NCBI GenBank assembly: GCA_050951405.1
Contig: JBMNIZ010000011.1
Coordinates: 1 to 24,684 of the forward strand
Length of the DNA: 24,684 nucleotides
Origin: JBMNIZ01 sp050951405
Lineage (GTDB): Bacteria; Bacillota; DULZ01
Direction: 5' to 3'
This document shows, in pieces, positions 6,625-15,523 of this stretch. The notes under the pieces are model-generated. The model was not told the origin of the DNA, did no database searches, and saw nothing but the letters and a program-made list of their open reading frames with translations. The translations under genes and the position numbers were made by a program. Numbering within the stretch: the first letter of the stretch is position 1; the number at the start of each line of letters is the position of its first letter.

Positions 6625-7758
6625 GTGAAATTATACGAATTTATGGGTAAAAGACTATTGAGCCAACACGGCATAGCTATTCCCAAAGGCCGGGTCATCA
6701 GTATTGGAGATAACCCTGAAGACATTGCGAAAGAGTTGGGCTCAGTAGTCGTCAAGTCCCAGGTTTTAGGAGGAAAAAGGGGCAAAGCAGGCGGTATTAT
6801 CTTTGCTGATACCCCTGAGGCAGTGCAAAAAGCATGCGCCTCCCTTCTAGGAAACAAAATTAACAGCTTATTGATCGAGCAAGTGCTGGTGGAAGAAAAA
6901 CTGAAAATTGACCAGGAGCTATATCTGGCCATCATGATGGAAAGTTCACAGCGGAATCCGGTAATCCTGGCCTCCGCGGCAGGTGGCATGGATATTGAAG
7001 AAGTGCCGGAAGAAAAAATCATCAAAAGAACCGTAGATATTTCCATTGGACTGCAGCCGTACTTAGCCAAGGATATCGCCCGCTGCCTGGGCTTGGAAAG
7101 GGATCTGTCCCAACAATTTATCCAACTCCTTTTCCGTCTCTACCGGATGTTTGCCGAAATGGATGCTGAGTTGGTAGAAATCAACCCTTTAGCCGTCTCC
7201 GGAAACAAATTAATCGCCGCCGATGCCAAAATCACCATTGATGACGAGGCCCTTTTTCGGCAGAAAGACTTACCCCGGGTGGAAGAACTCACCCCGGCAG
7301 AAAAACAGGCCCATGACCTGGGGCTTTCATTTGTCCAACTGGACGGAGACATCGCCATCATGGCCAACGGCGCTGGCATCACCATGGCCACTTTGGATAC
7401 CATTCAGCATTACGGAGGTTCTCCTGCCAACTTCCTGGATGCGGGAGGAGGCGCCAGTGAAGAGCAAATGGCCCAGGCCCTGGAAATTCTCCTAACGACC
7501 AAGCCGAAAGTGATTCTGATCAATATTTTCGGCGGTATTACCAGATGTGATGAGGTGGCCAGGGCTTTCCTGCAGGTGAAAAAAAACCATCAACTGGAGT
7601 TGCCGGTGGTCATTCGCTTGGTTGGCACCAATGAAGAAGACGGAGTCGCTTTACTCAAAGAACACGGTATTACCGCATATCAAACCATGCAAGAGGCTGC
7701 CGCCCAGGCAGTGGCTCTAGCACAAGGAAGGATTGATGCAAATGGCCATCTTCATTAA
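6625..7758 (+). CDS. sucC: Succinate-CoA ligase (ADP-forming) beta subunit
   Basis: Beta subunit of succinyl-CoA synthetase, which interconverts succinyl-CoA + ADP + Pi and succinate + ATP + CoA in the cytoplasm. The GTG start is 9 bases after AGGAG. The N-terminal ATP-grasp domain shows VVVKSQVLGGKRGKAGG and the Mg/nucleotide motif AELVEINPLAV; the C-terminal CoA-ligase domain shows FLDAGGGASEEQM and NIFGGITRCDEVA. At 377 residues it is near the usual 385-390. It is the first gene of the propionate operon and overlaps sucD by 17 bp, pointing to coupled translation of the heteromer. In this pathway it supplies or consumes succinyl-CoA with conservation of one ATP. Confidence 0.96.
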   Translation: MKLYEFMGKRLLSQHGIAIPKGRVISIGDNPEDIAKELGSVVVKSQVLGGKRGKAGGIIFADTPEAVQKACASLLGNKINSLLIEQVLVEEKLKIDQELYLAIMMESSQRNPVILASAAGGMDIEEVPEEKIIKRTVDISIGLQPYLAKDIARCLGLERDLSQQFIQLLFRLYRMFAEMDAELVEINPLAVSGNKLIAADAKITIDDEALFRQKDLPRVEELTPAEKQAHDLGLSFVQLDGDIAIMANGAGITMATLDTIQHYGGSPANFLDAGGGASEEQMAQALEILLTTKPKVILINIFGGITRCDEVARAFLQVKKNHQLELPVVIRLVGTNEEDGVALLKEHGITAYQTMQEAAAQAVALAQGRIDANGHLH

Positions 7759-8605
7759 TGAAAATACCCGGGTCATCGTCCAGGGTATTACCGGAAAACA
7801 GGGCAGCTTCCACACCCGCCAAATGATTGCTTACGGAACAAAAATTGTAGCCGGAGTCTCCCCGGGAAAAGGCGGTCATCAGGTGGAACAGATCCCTGTC
7901 TATGATAGTGTCTTCGCCGCCATGAAAGAACATCCAGCCGATGCCGGAATTCTTTTTGTCCCGGCTCCTTTCGCCCTAGAGGCGGCTTATGAAGCCATCG
8001 ACGCGGGCCTGAAGCTTCTGGTCTGTATTACGGAACATATACCCCTCCATGATGCGGCCAAAATCATGGCTTTTGCCCAAAAACGAGGAACCACAGTAGT
8101 GGGCCCCAACACTTTCGGCATCATCTCTTCCGGCAAATGTAAAATCGGGATCATGCCCAACCAGTTTTATGTGCCCGGGAAAGTTGGAGTAGTATCTCGC
8201 AGCGGCACCCTCAGCTACGAAATTGTCGCGAACCTCCTAAATGCAGGATTTGGCACCAGCACAGTGGTGGGCATGGGGGGAGACCGCATCGTCGGTTTGG
8301 ATTATATCGCGGTTTTAAAAGAATTTGAAAAAGACCCCCAAACCGAAGTCATCGTAATGGTAGGAGAGATAGGCGGTACCAGCGAAGAAGAAGCAGCCGA
8401 CTTCATTAAAGACAATATTTCCAAACCGGTGGTGGCCTACCTGGCAGGAAAAAGCGCCCCTCCCGGCAAGAGAATGGGCCATGCCGGCGCCATCATTGAG
8501 AGAGGCCGGGGAACTTATGCCGGGAAGAAAGAGGCTCTGGAAAGAGCAGGGGTCCAAGTGGCTGATTTGCCTTTTCAGGTGCCGGAAATAATCAAGTCCT
8601 ATTAA
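7742..8605 (+). CDS. sucD: Succinate-CoA ligase alpha subunit
   Basis: Alpha subunit of succinyl-CoA synthetase, carrying the CoA site and the phosphohistidine. The start MAIFINENTRVIVQG at 7742 fits the family N-terminus; an ATG two codons earlier (7736) is also possible and the AGGAAGG at 7724-7730 could serve either. The CoA-binding Rossmann motif GITGKQGSFHT, the GPNTFGII segment and the active-site H247 within RMGHAGAI are present. The length of 287 residues is normal. Its start lies inside the end of sucC, and a 23-base gap with a strong ribosome site leads to the mutase gene. Confidence 0.96.
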   Translation: MAIFINENTRVIVQGITGKQGSFHTRQMIAYGTKIVAGVSPGKGGHQVEQIPVYDSVFAAMKEHPADAGILFVPAPFALEAAYEAIDAGLKLLVCITEHIPLHDAAKIMAFAQKRGTTVVGPNTFGIISSGKCKIGIMPNQFYVPGKVGVVSRSGTLSYEIVANLLNAGFGTSTVVGMGGDRIVGLDYIAVLKEFEKDPQTEVIVMVGEIGGTSEEEAADFIKDNISKPVVAYLAGKSAPPGKRMGHAGAIIERGRGTYAGKKEALERAGVQVADLPFQVPEIIKSY

Positions 8606-8628
8606 AAAGCGCAAAAGGAGGTCTTAAA

Positions 8629-10296
8629 TTGAAATTGAAAGATCAATATTTGCAAAAAGACTATGCCCGCTGGCAAAAAAAAGCAGAAATGGGTCTGGCT
8701 CAGCATCCCGAAAGAAAGACCTCTTTTCAAACGGATTCCGGCATCAACATTCAGCGACTATATACCCCGCTGGACCTGGCCGATGATTATCAAGCAATCG
8801 GCTTTCCAGGAGAATATCCCTTCACCAGAGGAATCCAAAGCTCTATGTACCGGGGCCGGCTTTGGACCATGAGGCAGTATGCCGGTTTCGGCACCGCGGC
8901 GGAAACCAATGCCCGTTTTCGTTACCTTCTTGAGCAGGGTCAAACCGGTCTCAGCGTGGCTTTTGACCTCCCAACCCAAATCGGTTACGATTCTGATCAT
9001 CCTTTGGCCAGAGGTGAAGTAGGGAAAGTAGGGGTTGCCATCGACAGCCTGGAAGATATGGAAGTCTTATTTCAAGACATTCCCTTGGATAAAGTCAGCA
9101 CTTCCATGACCATTAACGCTCCCGCAGCCATTATATTGGCCATGTATGTGGCGGTAGCGGATAAAAACGGCATCCCTCCCCAGCAACTAAAAGGCACCAT
9201 CCAAAACGATATCTTAAAAGAATATATCGCCCGGGGCACCTACATCTTTCCTCCAGAGCCTTCCATGCGCCTGATCACGGATATTTTTGCTTATTGCTTT
9301 GAAAACATGCCCAGCTGGAACACCATCAGCATCAGCGGCTACCATATCCGGGAAGCGGGGGCAACAGCAGTCCAGGAACTGGCTTTTACCATGGCCAACG
9401 GAATAGAATACGTAAATGCGGCCTTAAAAGCCGGGCTCCACGTGGATCAATTTGCACCACGCCTATCCTTCTTTTTTAACGCCCATTTAAATTTCTTCGA
9501 GGAAATTGCCAAATTCAGAAGTGCGCGCCGGATCTGGGCGAAAATAATGAAAGAGAAATTCCGAGCTGAAAATCCCAAATCCCTGATGCTTAGATTTCAT
9601 ACTCAAACCGGCGGCTCCACCCTTACCGCACAACAAACCGATGTGAATATAATCAGAGTAGCATTCCAGGCACTGAGTGCAATTCTGGGGGGAACCCAGT
9701 CTCTGCATACCAATTCCAAAGATGAAGCTCTGGCTCTGCCCAGTGAAGAGTCCGTTACCATCGCCTTGAGAACCCAGCAAGTCATTGCCCATGAGATTGG
9801 TGTAACGGACACCGTGGACCCTCTCGGCGGCTCCTACTACTTGGAACATCTCACAGATACTATTGAGGCAAAAGTATGGGAATATTTAGACAGAATTGAA
9901 AAGATGGGAGGGGCGATTCGGGCCATCGAAAAGGGATATCTGCAGAAAGAAATCCAAACCAGCGCTTATCGATATCAAAAAGCCGTCGAATCAGGAGAAA
10001 AAATCGTAATTGGTGTCAATGCCTATACCGGGGAACTAGCTAAACCAAGAAATCTCTTACGGGTGAACCCTCAAGTCGGGGAGCAGCAGATCAAAAGGCT
10101 CCAGGCCTTACGAAACCGCCGGGACCAAAAAAAGGTGTCCCAGAGTCTCATGCTGCTCAAGGAAGCAGCCCAAAATGATAAAGTCAACTTATTTCCTTAT
10201 ATTTTGGATGCAGTAAAAAATTATGCCACCATAGGGGAAATTATCGATATCCTTAAAGATATTTTTGGTGAATACAAGCAAGGGATTGACCTTTAA
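8629..10296 (+). CDS. mcmA1: Methylmalonyl-CoA mutase, large (substrate-binding) subunit
   Basis: Catalytic TIM-barrel subunit of B12-dependent methylmalonyl-CoA mutase, interconverting (R)-methylmalonyl-CoA and succinyl-CoA by a radical mechanism. The TTG start is 7 bases after AAAGGAGG. Key residues align by a constant offset of five with the Propionibacterium enzyme: Y84 (RQYAGFG), R202 (YIARGTYIF) and H239 (SGYHIREAG), corresponding to Tyr89, Arg207 and His244. The motif HTQTGGSTLTAQQ and DPLGGSYY further mark the family. At 555 residues it lacks the cobalamin domain, which is encoded by the next gene, as in archaeal and Pelotomaculum-type split mutases. No MeaB/ArgK chaperone gene is in the window. 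Confidence 0.97.
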   Translation: MKLKDQYLQKDYARWQKKAEMGLAQHPERKTSFQTDSGINIQRLYTPLDLADDYQAIGFPGEYPFTRGIQSSMYRGRLWTMRQYAGFGTAAETNARFRYLLEQGQTGLSVAFDLPTQIGYDSDHPLARGEVGKVGVAIDSLEDMEVLFQDIPLDKVSTSMTINAPAAIILAMYVAVADKNGIPPQQLKGTIQNDILKEYIARGTYIFPPEPSMRLITDIFAYCFENMPSWNTISISGYHIREAGATAVQELAFTMANGIEYVNAALKAGLHVDQFAPRLSFFFNAHLNFFEEIAKFRSARRIWAKIMKEKFRAENPKSLMLRFHTQTGGSTLTAQQTDVNIIRVAFQALSAILGGTQSLHTNSKDEALALPSEESVTIALRTQQVIAHEIGVTDTVDPLGGSYYLEHLTDTIEAKVWEYLDRIEKMGGAIRAIEKGYLQKEIQTSAYRYQKAVESGEKIVIGVNAYTGELAKPRNLLRVNPQVGEQQIKRLQALRNRRDQKKVSQSLMLLKEAAQNDKVNLFPYILDAVKNYATIGEIIDILKDIFGEYKQGIDL

Positions 10297-10310
10297 AAGG
10301 GGGTAAGCTG

Positions 10311-10709
10311 ATGGATAAGCCTATCCGGGTCTTGATTGCCAAGGTAGGCCTGGACGGACATGATCGAGGAGCCAAAGTCATCGCCCAGGCTTTGCGTGAT
10401 GCCGGTATGGAAGTCATCTATACCGGCCTGCGGCAAACACCTGAACAAATTGTAGAAACGGCCTTACAGGAAGATGTCAGTGTCATCGGAATCAGCAGCT
10501 TGTCCGGAGCTCATCTGGAAATCTTCCCATCGGTAGCTGAATTATTGCAAAAAGAAAAGGCACAGGACATCCTCCTGATCGGAGGGGGTATTATTCCAGA
10601 AGAGGACTGGCCTCTTTTGGAGATGCAAGGAGTAGCTAAAATCTTCGGCCCAGGTACACCAACTGAAACCATTATCACTTATATCAGAACATATTTTCAG
10701 GAGAAGTGA
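10311..10709 (+). CDS. mcmA2: Methylmalonyl-CoA mutase, small cobalamin-binding subunit
   Basis: A 132-residue stand-alone B12 domain that completes the mutase. It shows all three base-off/His-on signatures: DGHDRG with H17 as the lower cobalt ligand, SSLSGAH, and IGGGIIP. It starts ATG about 7 bases after AGGGGG and its stop overlaps the next start (TGATG), implying coupling with the epimerase. The neighbouring large subunit lacks this domain, so the two must assemble. Glutamate mutase or isobutyryl-CoA mutase small subunits look similar, but the context and strong fit to the MCM C-terminus settle the assignment. Confidence 0.95.
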   Translation: MDKPIRVLIAKVGLDGHDRGAKVIAQALRDAGMEVIYTGLRQTPEQIVETALQEDVSVIGISSLSGAHLEIFPSVAELLQKEKAQDILLIGGGIIPEEDWPLLEMQGVAKIFGPGTPTETIITYIRTYFQEK

Positions 10710-11113
10710 TGAATTTGATCCAAAAAATTGATCACATTGGCATTGCCGTCAACAACTTAAATGAAGCTCTGCGCTTTTATGAATATCTGGGTCTCAAAGC
10801 CACAGGCCAAGAAGAAGTGGCGGACCAAAAAGTGAGAGTGGCCTTCATTCCCATTGGAGACATTAGCATCGAACTTCTGGAACCTACAGATGAAAATAGC
10901 CCTGTGGCCCGTTTTCTGGCGAAAAAGGGTGAAGGAATTCACCATCTGGCCTTGAGAACTTTCGATATTGAAGGTATACTGAAAATATTGAAAGAAAATG
11001 ACATCAAACTTATTGACAATAAGCCCAGAAAAGGAGCCGCAGGTGCGCAAATCGCATTTATTCATCCAAAATCCACCTCCGGTGTTCTTCTGGAGCTCTG
11101 CCAAAAAGATTAA
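10709..11113 (+). CDS. mce: Methylmalonyl-CoA epimerase
   Basis: Metal-dependent epimerase of the glyoxalase/VOC fold that converts (S)- to (R)-methylmalonyl-CoA, linking decarboxylase and mutase. The ATG at 10709 overlaps the preceding stop and has AGGAG just upstream; a GTG one codon earlier is possible. Two beta-alpha-beta-beta-beta modules are visible: metal ligand H9 in KIDHIGIAV, then GEGIHHLAL (H78/H79) and the ligand E129 in GVLLELCQ. The length of 134 residues is typical. Its place between mutase and decarboxylase genes matches its pathway step. Confidence 0.95.
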   Translation: MNLIQKIDHIGIAVNNLNEALRFYEYLGLKATGQEEVADQKVRVAFIPIGDISIELLEPTDENSPVARFLAKKGEGIHHLALRTFDIEGILKILKENDIKLIDNKPRKGAAGAQIAFIHPKSTSGVLLELCQKD

Positions 11114-11131
11114 TCAGGCGGTGAAATAATT

Positions 11132-12679
11132 ATGGAAATCGACAAACTAAAAGAGCTGCAAGAGAAAACGGCCAGAATCCACCAAGGAGGCGGACCGGAA
11201 AGGGTTCAAAAGCAGCATCAAGCGGGGAAAAAGACCGCCCGGGAGAGGCTGGATCTTCTTCTTGATCCGGGCAGCTTTCAGGAAATCGGTCAATTTGTCA
11301 CCCACCGTGGCACCGAATTCGGCATGGAAAAGCAGGAAACCCCTGGGGAAGGAGTGGTCACCGGCTCCGGTCTCATCGACGGACGCCTGGTCTACGTTTA
11401 CTCTCAGGATTTTACCGTCATGGGAGGATCACTGGGGGAGATGCACGCAGCCAAGATCTGCCGGATCATGGATTTGGCCTTAAAAACCGGCGCCCCTTTA
11501 ATCGGCATCAACGACTCCGGAGGCGCCCGCATCCAAGAAGGGGTGGACGCCTTAAACGGCTACGGAGAAATCTTCAAAAGAAACACCCTGGCCTCCGGCG
11601 TCATCCCCCAGATTTCAGTTATTTTAGGCCCCTCCGCCGGCGGAGCCGTCTACTCTCCCGCTTTAACCGACTTTATCTTCATGGTTGAAAACATCAGCCA
11701 AATGTTTATCACCGGCCCCCAAGTCATCAAAGCTGTCACCGGTGAAGAAGTCAGCGCCCAGGAACTGGGGGGAGCAAGGACCCATAACCAAAAAAGCGGC
11801 GTGGCCCATTTTCAAGCCAGGACTGAAGAAGAATGCATGCAAAAAGTAAAAAAATTGCTTCATTACCTGCCCTCTAACAACCTCATGGACCCGCCTGTAA
11901 TCAAAAACCAGGACCCGGCAGGGCGTCTTGAACCTGCTTTACGGGAAATCATCCCCCCGGAGCCAAACCGGCCCTACGACGTACGGGACATTTTAAAGTA
12001 CATCTTAGACAACGGCGAATTCTTCGAAATCCAAGAACACTACGCCCAAAACCTGGTCATCGGCTACGGGAGACTGGAAGGGAGGACCGTGGCCGTGATC
12101 GCCAATCAACCCAAAATACTGGCCGGATGTTTGGACATCAACGCCTCCGACAAAGGAGCCCGTTTCGTCCGCTTTTCTGACGCCTTCAACATCCCCTTAC
12201 TCACCCTGGTGGACACCCCCGGCTACTTGCCCGGAGTAGAACAAGAGTACGGGGGTATTATCAGACACGGAGCCAAACTCCTCTACGCCTACTCAGAAGC
12301 CACTGTACCCAAAATCACCCTCATCCTAAGAAAAGCGTACGGGGGGGCATACCTGGCCATGTGTTCCCGCTCCCTGGGAGCAGACCAGGTTTTGGCCTGG
12401 CCCAGTGCCGAAATAGCCGTTATGGGTCCGGAAGGAGCAGCCAACATCATCTTTCGGCAGGAAATCGAAAGCGCCGCCGATCCCCAAAAAATGCGGCAGC
12501 AAAAAATCGAAGAATACCGCCGGCGCTTTGCCAACCCCTACGTGGCCGCAGGCCGGGGCTATATCGATCAAGTCCTGGACCCGGCGGAAACCAGGCCCAG
12601 CCTCATCCAGGCCTTAAACGCACTGGTCACCAAAAGAGAAAGCCGTCCCGGCAAAAAACACGGCAACTTCCCCGTCTAA
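11132..12679 (+). CDS. mmdA: Methylmalonyl-CoA decarboxylase alpha subunit (carboxyltransferase)
   Basis: Biotin-dependent carboxyltransferase that moves the carboxyl group from methylmalonyl-CoA to the biotin protein, giving propionyl-CoA. At 515 residues it has the two crotonase-like halves of the family: the N-terminal half shows NDSGGARIQEGVDAL and LGPSAGGAVYSPAL, and the C-terminal half shows ARFVRFSDAFNIPLLTLVDTPGYLPG (short segments SDAFNIP and DTPGYLPG) and LRKAYGGAYLAM. It could instead be a propionyl-CoA carboxylase beta subunit, but there is no biotin carboxylase gene and the three membrane/biotin subunits that follow define the Na+-pumping enzyme. The gap to mmdD is 16 bp. Confidence 0.94.
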   Translation: MEIDKLKELQEKTARIHQGGGPERVQKQHQAGKKTARERLDLLLDPGSFQEIGQFVTHRGTEFGMEKQETPGEGVVTGSGLIDGRLVYVYSQDFTVMGGSLGEMHAAKICRIMDLALKTGAPLIGINDSGGARIQEGVDALNGYGEIFKRNTLASGVIPQISVILGPSAGGAVYSPALTDFIFMVENISQMFITGPQVIKAVTGEEVSAQELGGARTHNQKSGVAHFQARTEEECMQKVKKLLHYLPSNNLMDPPVIKNQDPAGRLEPALREIIPPEPNRPYDVRDILKYILDNGEFFEIQEHYAQNLVIGYGRLEGRTVAVIANQPKILAGCLDINASDKGARFVRFSDAFNIPLLTLVDTPGYLPGVEQEYGGIIRHGAKLLYAYSEATVPKITLILRKAYGGAYLAMCSRSLGADQVLAWPSAEIAVMGPEGAANIIFRQEIESAADPQKMRQQKIEEYRRRFANPYVAAGRGYIDQVLDPAETRPSLIQALNALVTKRESRPGKKHGNFPV

Positions 12680-12695
12680 AAGGGTGTGAAACAAA

Positions 12696-13100
12696 ATGGA
12701 TAAACTTCTCTTAGGAATAAACCTGGCTGCTCTGGGCGTGGGAGTGGTCTTTACCGTCCTCATCCTCCTCCAACTGGTGATGGAGGCAGAACATCAGGCT
12801 GTGGAAAGACTGCTCCAAAAAACCAAACCCAAAACCGCCTACGGAGGCAGCAAAAGCGGTGACTTACCTCCAAAAACAAAACGAACAAGCCCGACGGTAG
12901 CGGACAAAAAACTCAGCCCCGAAAAAATCGCTGTCATCGCCGCCTCTTTGGCGGCGGTCATGGGCGAAGAACAAAAATACCGCCTCATCAGCATCCGGCG
13001 CCTGGAAAAAGAAAAACCCGGCAACCCTTGGAGCTTTGCCGGCAGGACTGAAATCATCACTAAGCGCATCAACTATACCAACAAAGGAGGCCAGCACTGA
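12696..13100 (+). CDS. mmdD: Small membrane (delta/OadG-like) subunit of Na+-pumping decarboxylase
   Basis: A 134-residue protein with one N-terminal membrane helix (about residues 5-30, LAALGVGVVFTVLILLQLV) and a charged, proline- and lysine-rich cytoplasmic tail. In OadG/MmdD proteins this subunit anchors the carboxyltransferase to the membrane pump and aids assembly. The tail segment LSPEKIAVIAASLAAVMG is also common in these proteins. The sequence itself is weakly conserved, so the call depends on topology and on the position between mmdA and the biotin protein. The stop overlaps the next start by one base. Confidence 0.85.
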   Translation: MDKLLLGINLAALGVGVVFTVLILLQLVMEAEHQAVERLLQKTKPKTAYGGSKSGDLPPKTKRTSPTVADKKLSPEKIAVIAASLAAVMGEEQKYRLISIRRLEKEKPGNPWSFAGRTEIITKRINYTNKGGQH

Positions 13101-13495
13101 TGCTCAGGACCTTTAGAATCACCATCAATAACGAAGAATACCAAGTACAGGTAGAAGAAATAACAGGGGAAAGCCCGGTTCGAGAAAAAAACACTGCCGT
13201 CCAAAGCGTCCCCCAAACCGAAGCCGCCCCCATACCCCCAAAAGAAGAAGGGACCTTGCCAAAAAACAACGCTTCCCCCGGGCAGACTGCTGTCCTTGCC
13301 CCCTTGCCGGGCACGGTCCTTAAAATACCGGTGACCAAAGGGCAAAAAGTGAACGCCAACGAAACCGTTCTCATCCTTGAAGCCATGAAAATGGAAAACG
13401 AAATCACCGCACCCAAAGAGGGTATAATCGGCCAGATCATGGTCAGCCAGGGGCAAAATGTCAATACCGGCGATACCCTGCTCACCATCGAATAA
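13100..13495 (+). CDS. mmdC: Biotin carboxyl carrier (gamma) subunit of the decarboxylase
   Basis: Carries the biotin that shuttles carboxyl groups from the soluble alpha subunit to the membrane beta subunit. The C-terminal biotinyl domain contains EAMKMEN with K97 as the biotin-attachment lysine, 34 residues from the end. A Pro/Ala/Thr-rich flexible linker (about residues 33-62) joins it to an N-terminal segment that begins MLRTFRITINNEEYQV, as in oxaloacetate and methylmalonyl-CoA decarboxylase biotin proteins. The length is 131 residues. The start overlaps the mmdD stop (TGATG), so the two are translationally coupled. Confidence 0.95.
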   Translation: MLRTFRITINNEEYQVQVEEITGESPVREKNTAVQSVPQTEAAPIPPKEEGTLPKNNASPGQTAVLAPLPGTVLKIPVTKGQKVNANETVLILEAMKMENEITAPKEGIIGQIMVSQGQNVNTGDTLLTIE

Positions 13496-13509
13496 GGAGG
13501 TCAAAACTT

Positions 13510-14625
13510 TTGTTCCTAGAAAGCCTTATCAAACTGGCGCAAGCATCCGGTTTTGCCCTTTTAAGCTGGCAGCAGTTGGTCATGCTCGGTATTTCTTTTA
13601 TCCTGATCTATCTGGCCATTGCCAAACAATATGAACCATTGCTCCTATTACCCATTGCCTTCGGCATGCTCCTGGCCAACATCCCCGCCACCGGCCTCAT
13701 GGAAGAAGGGGGATTGCTCTGGTGGCTCTACCGGGGAGTGGAACTGGGCATCTACCCGCCCCTGATTTTCCTGGGAATTGGTGCCATGACCGACTTTGGC
13801 CCTTTACTGGCCAATCCTAAAACCATCCTCCTGGGAGCGGCGGCCCAGCTGGGCATCTTCCTTACCTTCCTGGGCGCCTTATACTTGGGTTTTACCCCCC
13901 AGGAAGCAGGAGCCATTGGCATTATCGGCGGAGCAGACGGTCCCACGGCCATCTTTACCACCAGCATCCTGGCCATCGATCTCCTGCCCGCTGTGGCTAT
14001 TGCTGCTTACTCCTATATGGCCCTGGTACCCATTATTCAGCCCCCCATCATGAAACTCTTAACCACCGAAAAAGAACGGAAGGTGGTCATGGAACAACTG
14101 CGGGAAGTCTCCCGCCTGGAAAAAATCCTCTTTCCCATAACCGTCACCGTGATCAGCGTTTTACTCCTGCCTGCCTCCGCAGCCCTGATCGGGATGCTCA
14201 TGCTGGGCAATCTATTCCGGGAAAGCGGGGTAGTGGATCGCCTCTCCAAAACGGCCCAAAACGAACTGATCAATATTGTCACCATCTTTTTGGCCCTGAC
14301 CGTGGGAGCCACCGCCTCGGCGGAGCGTTTTCTCCAACCGGCCACATTGAAAATTATCCTCTTGGGACTGGTGGCCTTTTCTTTGGGCACAGCAGGAGGT
14401 GTTCTCTTCGGGAAGGTCATGTACTGGGCCAGCCGGGGTAAAGTAAATCCCTTGATCGGTGCAGCAGGGGTTTCGGCCGTGCCCATGGCCGCCCGGGTGG
14501 TACAAAAAGTGGGTAGGGAAGCCAACCCTAATAATTATCTCTTGATGCATGCCATGGGACCCAACGTGGCCGGGGTTATCGGTTCGGCAGTGGCGGCGGG
14601 CATTTTGTTGACGGTGCTAAAATAA
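13510..14625 (+). CDS. mmdB: Na+-translocating decarboxylase beta subunit
   Basis: Integral membrane subunit that decarboxylates carboxybiotin and pumps Na+ outward, storing the free energy of decarboxylation. The TTG start is 9 bases after GGAGG. About ten hydrophobic segments are visible over 371 residues. The conserved ion-site motif GGADGPTAIF (D143) corresponds to Asp203 of the Klebsiella oxaloacetate decarboxylase, and the C-terminal region SAVPMAARVV with HAMGPNVAGVIGSAVA holds the conserved Asn/Ser residues of the second half-channel. OadB, MmdB and GcdB cannot be told apart by sequence; the operon indicates methylmalonyl-CoA. A 43-bp gap follows. Confidence 0.95.
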   Translation: MFLESLIKLAQASGFALLSWQQLVMLGISFILIYLAIAKQYEPLLLLPIAFGMLLANIPATGLMEEGGLLWWLYRGVELGIYPPLIFLGIGAMTDFGPLLANPKTILLGAAAQLGIFLTFLGALYLGFTPQEAGAIGIIGGADGPTAIFTTSILAIDLLPAVAIAAYSYMALVPIIQPPIMKLLTTEKERKVVMEQLREVSRLEKILFPITVTVISVLLLPASAALIGMLMLGNLFRESGVVDRLSKTAQNELINIVTIFLALTVGATASAERFLQPATLKIILLGLVAFSLGTAGGVLFGKVMYWASRGKVNPLIGAAGVSAVPMAARVVQKVGREANPNNYLLMHAMGPNVAGVIGSAVAAGILLTVLK

Positions 14626-14668
14626 TACAGTCATGTGAAGAATCAATAATTGTTTGGAGGTATGCCGC

Positions 14669-15511
14669 ATGCGGGAAATCCACTGTCAGGAAATAACGGA
14701 AAAAGTGGCAGAACTCTGTCAGGATGCCAATTACAAGCTGGGGGAGGATGTGCTCCTGTCCCTGAAAAAAGCAACAGAAACGGAAGTGTCACCAACGGGA
14801 AAAGAAGTACTGGAGCAACTGTTGGTCAATGCCCGCATCGCCTATGAAGAACAGGTACCCATGTGCCAGGATACGGGCCTGGCAGTAGTCTTCCTGGAAA
14901 TTGGCCAAAACTTGCGTATTGTAGGAGGAGAATTGGAAGAAGCAATCAATCAGGGAGTCGCTGCCGGCTACACAAAAGGATATTTGAGAAAATCCGTGGT
15001 CAACCATCCCCTGATTAGAAAAAATACCAATGACAATACTCCCGCTATTATACATACCAAAATAGTCCCGGGTGAAAACTTAAAAATCACCGTAGCCCCC
15101 AAAGGAGGGGGCAGCGAAAACATGAGCGCGATCAAAATGTTGCCTCCTTCTGCCGGCCGCCGGGGGATCATCAATTTTATTGTAGAAACAGTCAGAAAGG
15201 CAGGAGCAAATCCATGTCCTCCCATTGTCGTGGGAGTAGGCATCGGCGGAAACTTCGAAAAAGCTGCTCTCATGGCCAAAGAAGCCCTTTTACGTCCAGT
15301 GGGCACACCCAGCTCAGATGAGGACATCGCCGCCTTGGAACAAGAAGTATTGGAAACGGTAAATAAACTTGGCATTGGGCCGCAGGGCTTCGGCGGAAGA
15401 ACCACTGCATTGGCAGTGCACATAAACACCTATCCTTGCCATATTGCCAGCCTACCAGTGGCAGTAAATCTCAACTGTCATGCCGCCCGGCACCGGTCTA
15501 TTGTCCTGTAG
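14669..15511 (+). CDS. fumA: Class I fumarase, alpha (N-terminal) subunit
   Basis: Oxygen-sensitive [4Fe-4S] fumarate hydratase, large domain, interconverting fumarate and malate. The ATG at 14669 is 9 bases after GGAGG and is preferred over an upstream in-frame TTG at 14654 that overlaps the ribosome site. C66 (PMCQDTG), C183 (ANPCPP) and C270 (NLNCHAARH) are the likely cluster ligands. IKMLPPSAGRRG and GRTTALAVHI are further family motifs. It has 280 residues; the beta half is the next gene, giving the two-subunit form found in Clostridia and archaea. Tartrate dehydratase TtdA is related, but the operon favours fumarase. Confidence 0.93.
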   Translation: MREIHCQEITEKVAELCQDANYKLGEDVLLSLKKATETEVSPTGKEVLEQLLVNARIAYEEQVPMCQDTGLAVVFLEIGQNLRIVGGELEEAINQGVAAGYTKGYLRKSVVNHPLIRKNTNDNTPAIIHTKIVPGENLKITVAPKGGGSENMSAIKMLPPSAGRRGIINFIVETVRKAGANPCPPIVVGVGIGGNFEKAALMAKEALLRPVGTPSSDEDIAALEQEVLETVNKLGIGPQGFGGRTTALAVHINTYPCHIASLPVAVNLNCHAARHRSIVL

Positions 15512-15523
15512 GAGGTGATGAAA

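Noticed and set aside
12361..12714. Plus-strand open frame overlapping the end of mmdA
   Set aside because: It is an out-of-frame shadow of a GC-rich, clearly coding mmdA region with no ribosome site or family motif.
13069..13504. Two long minus-strand open frames opposite mmdC
   Set aside because: The plus strand encodes an unmistakable biotin carrier (EAMKMEN); the opposite frames are compositional shadows.
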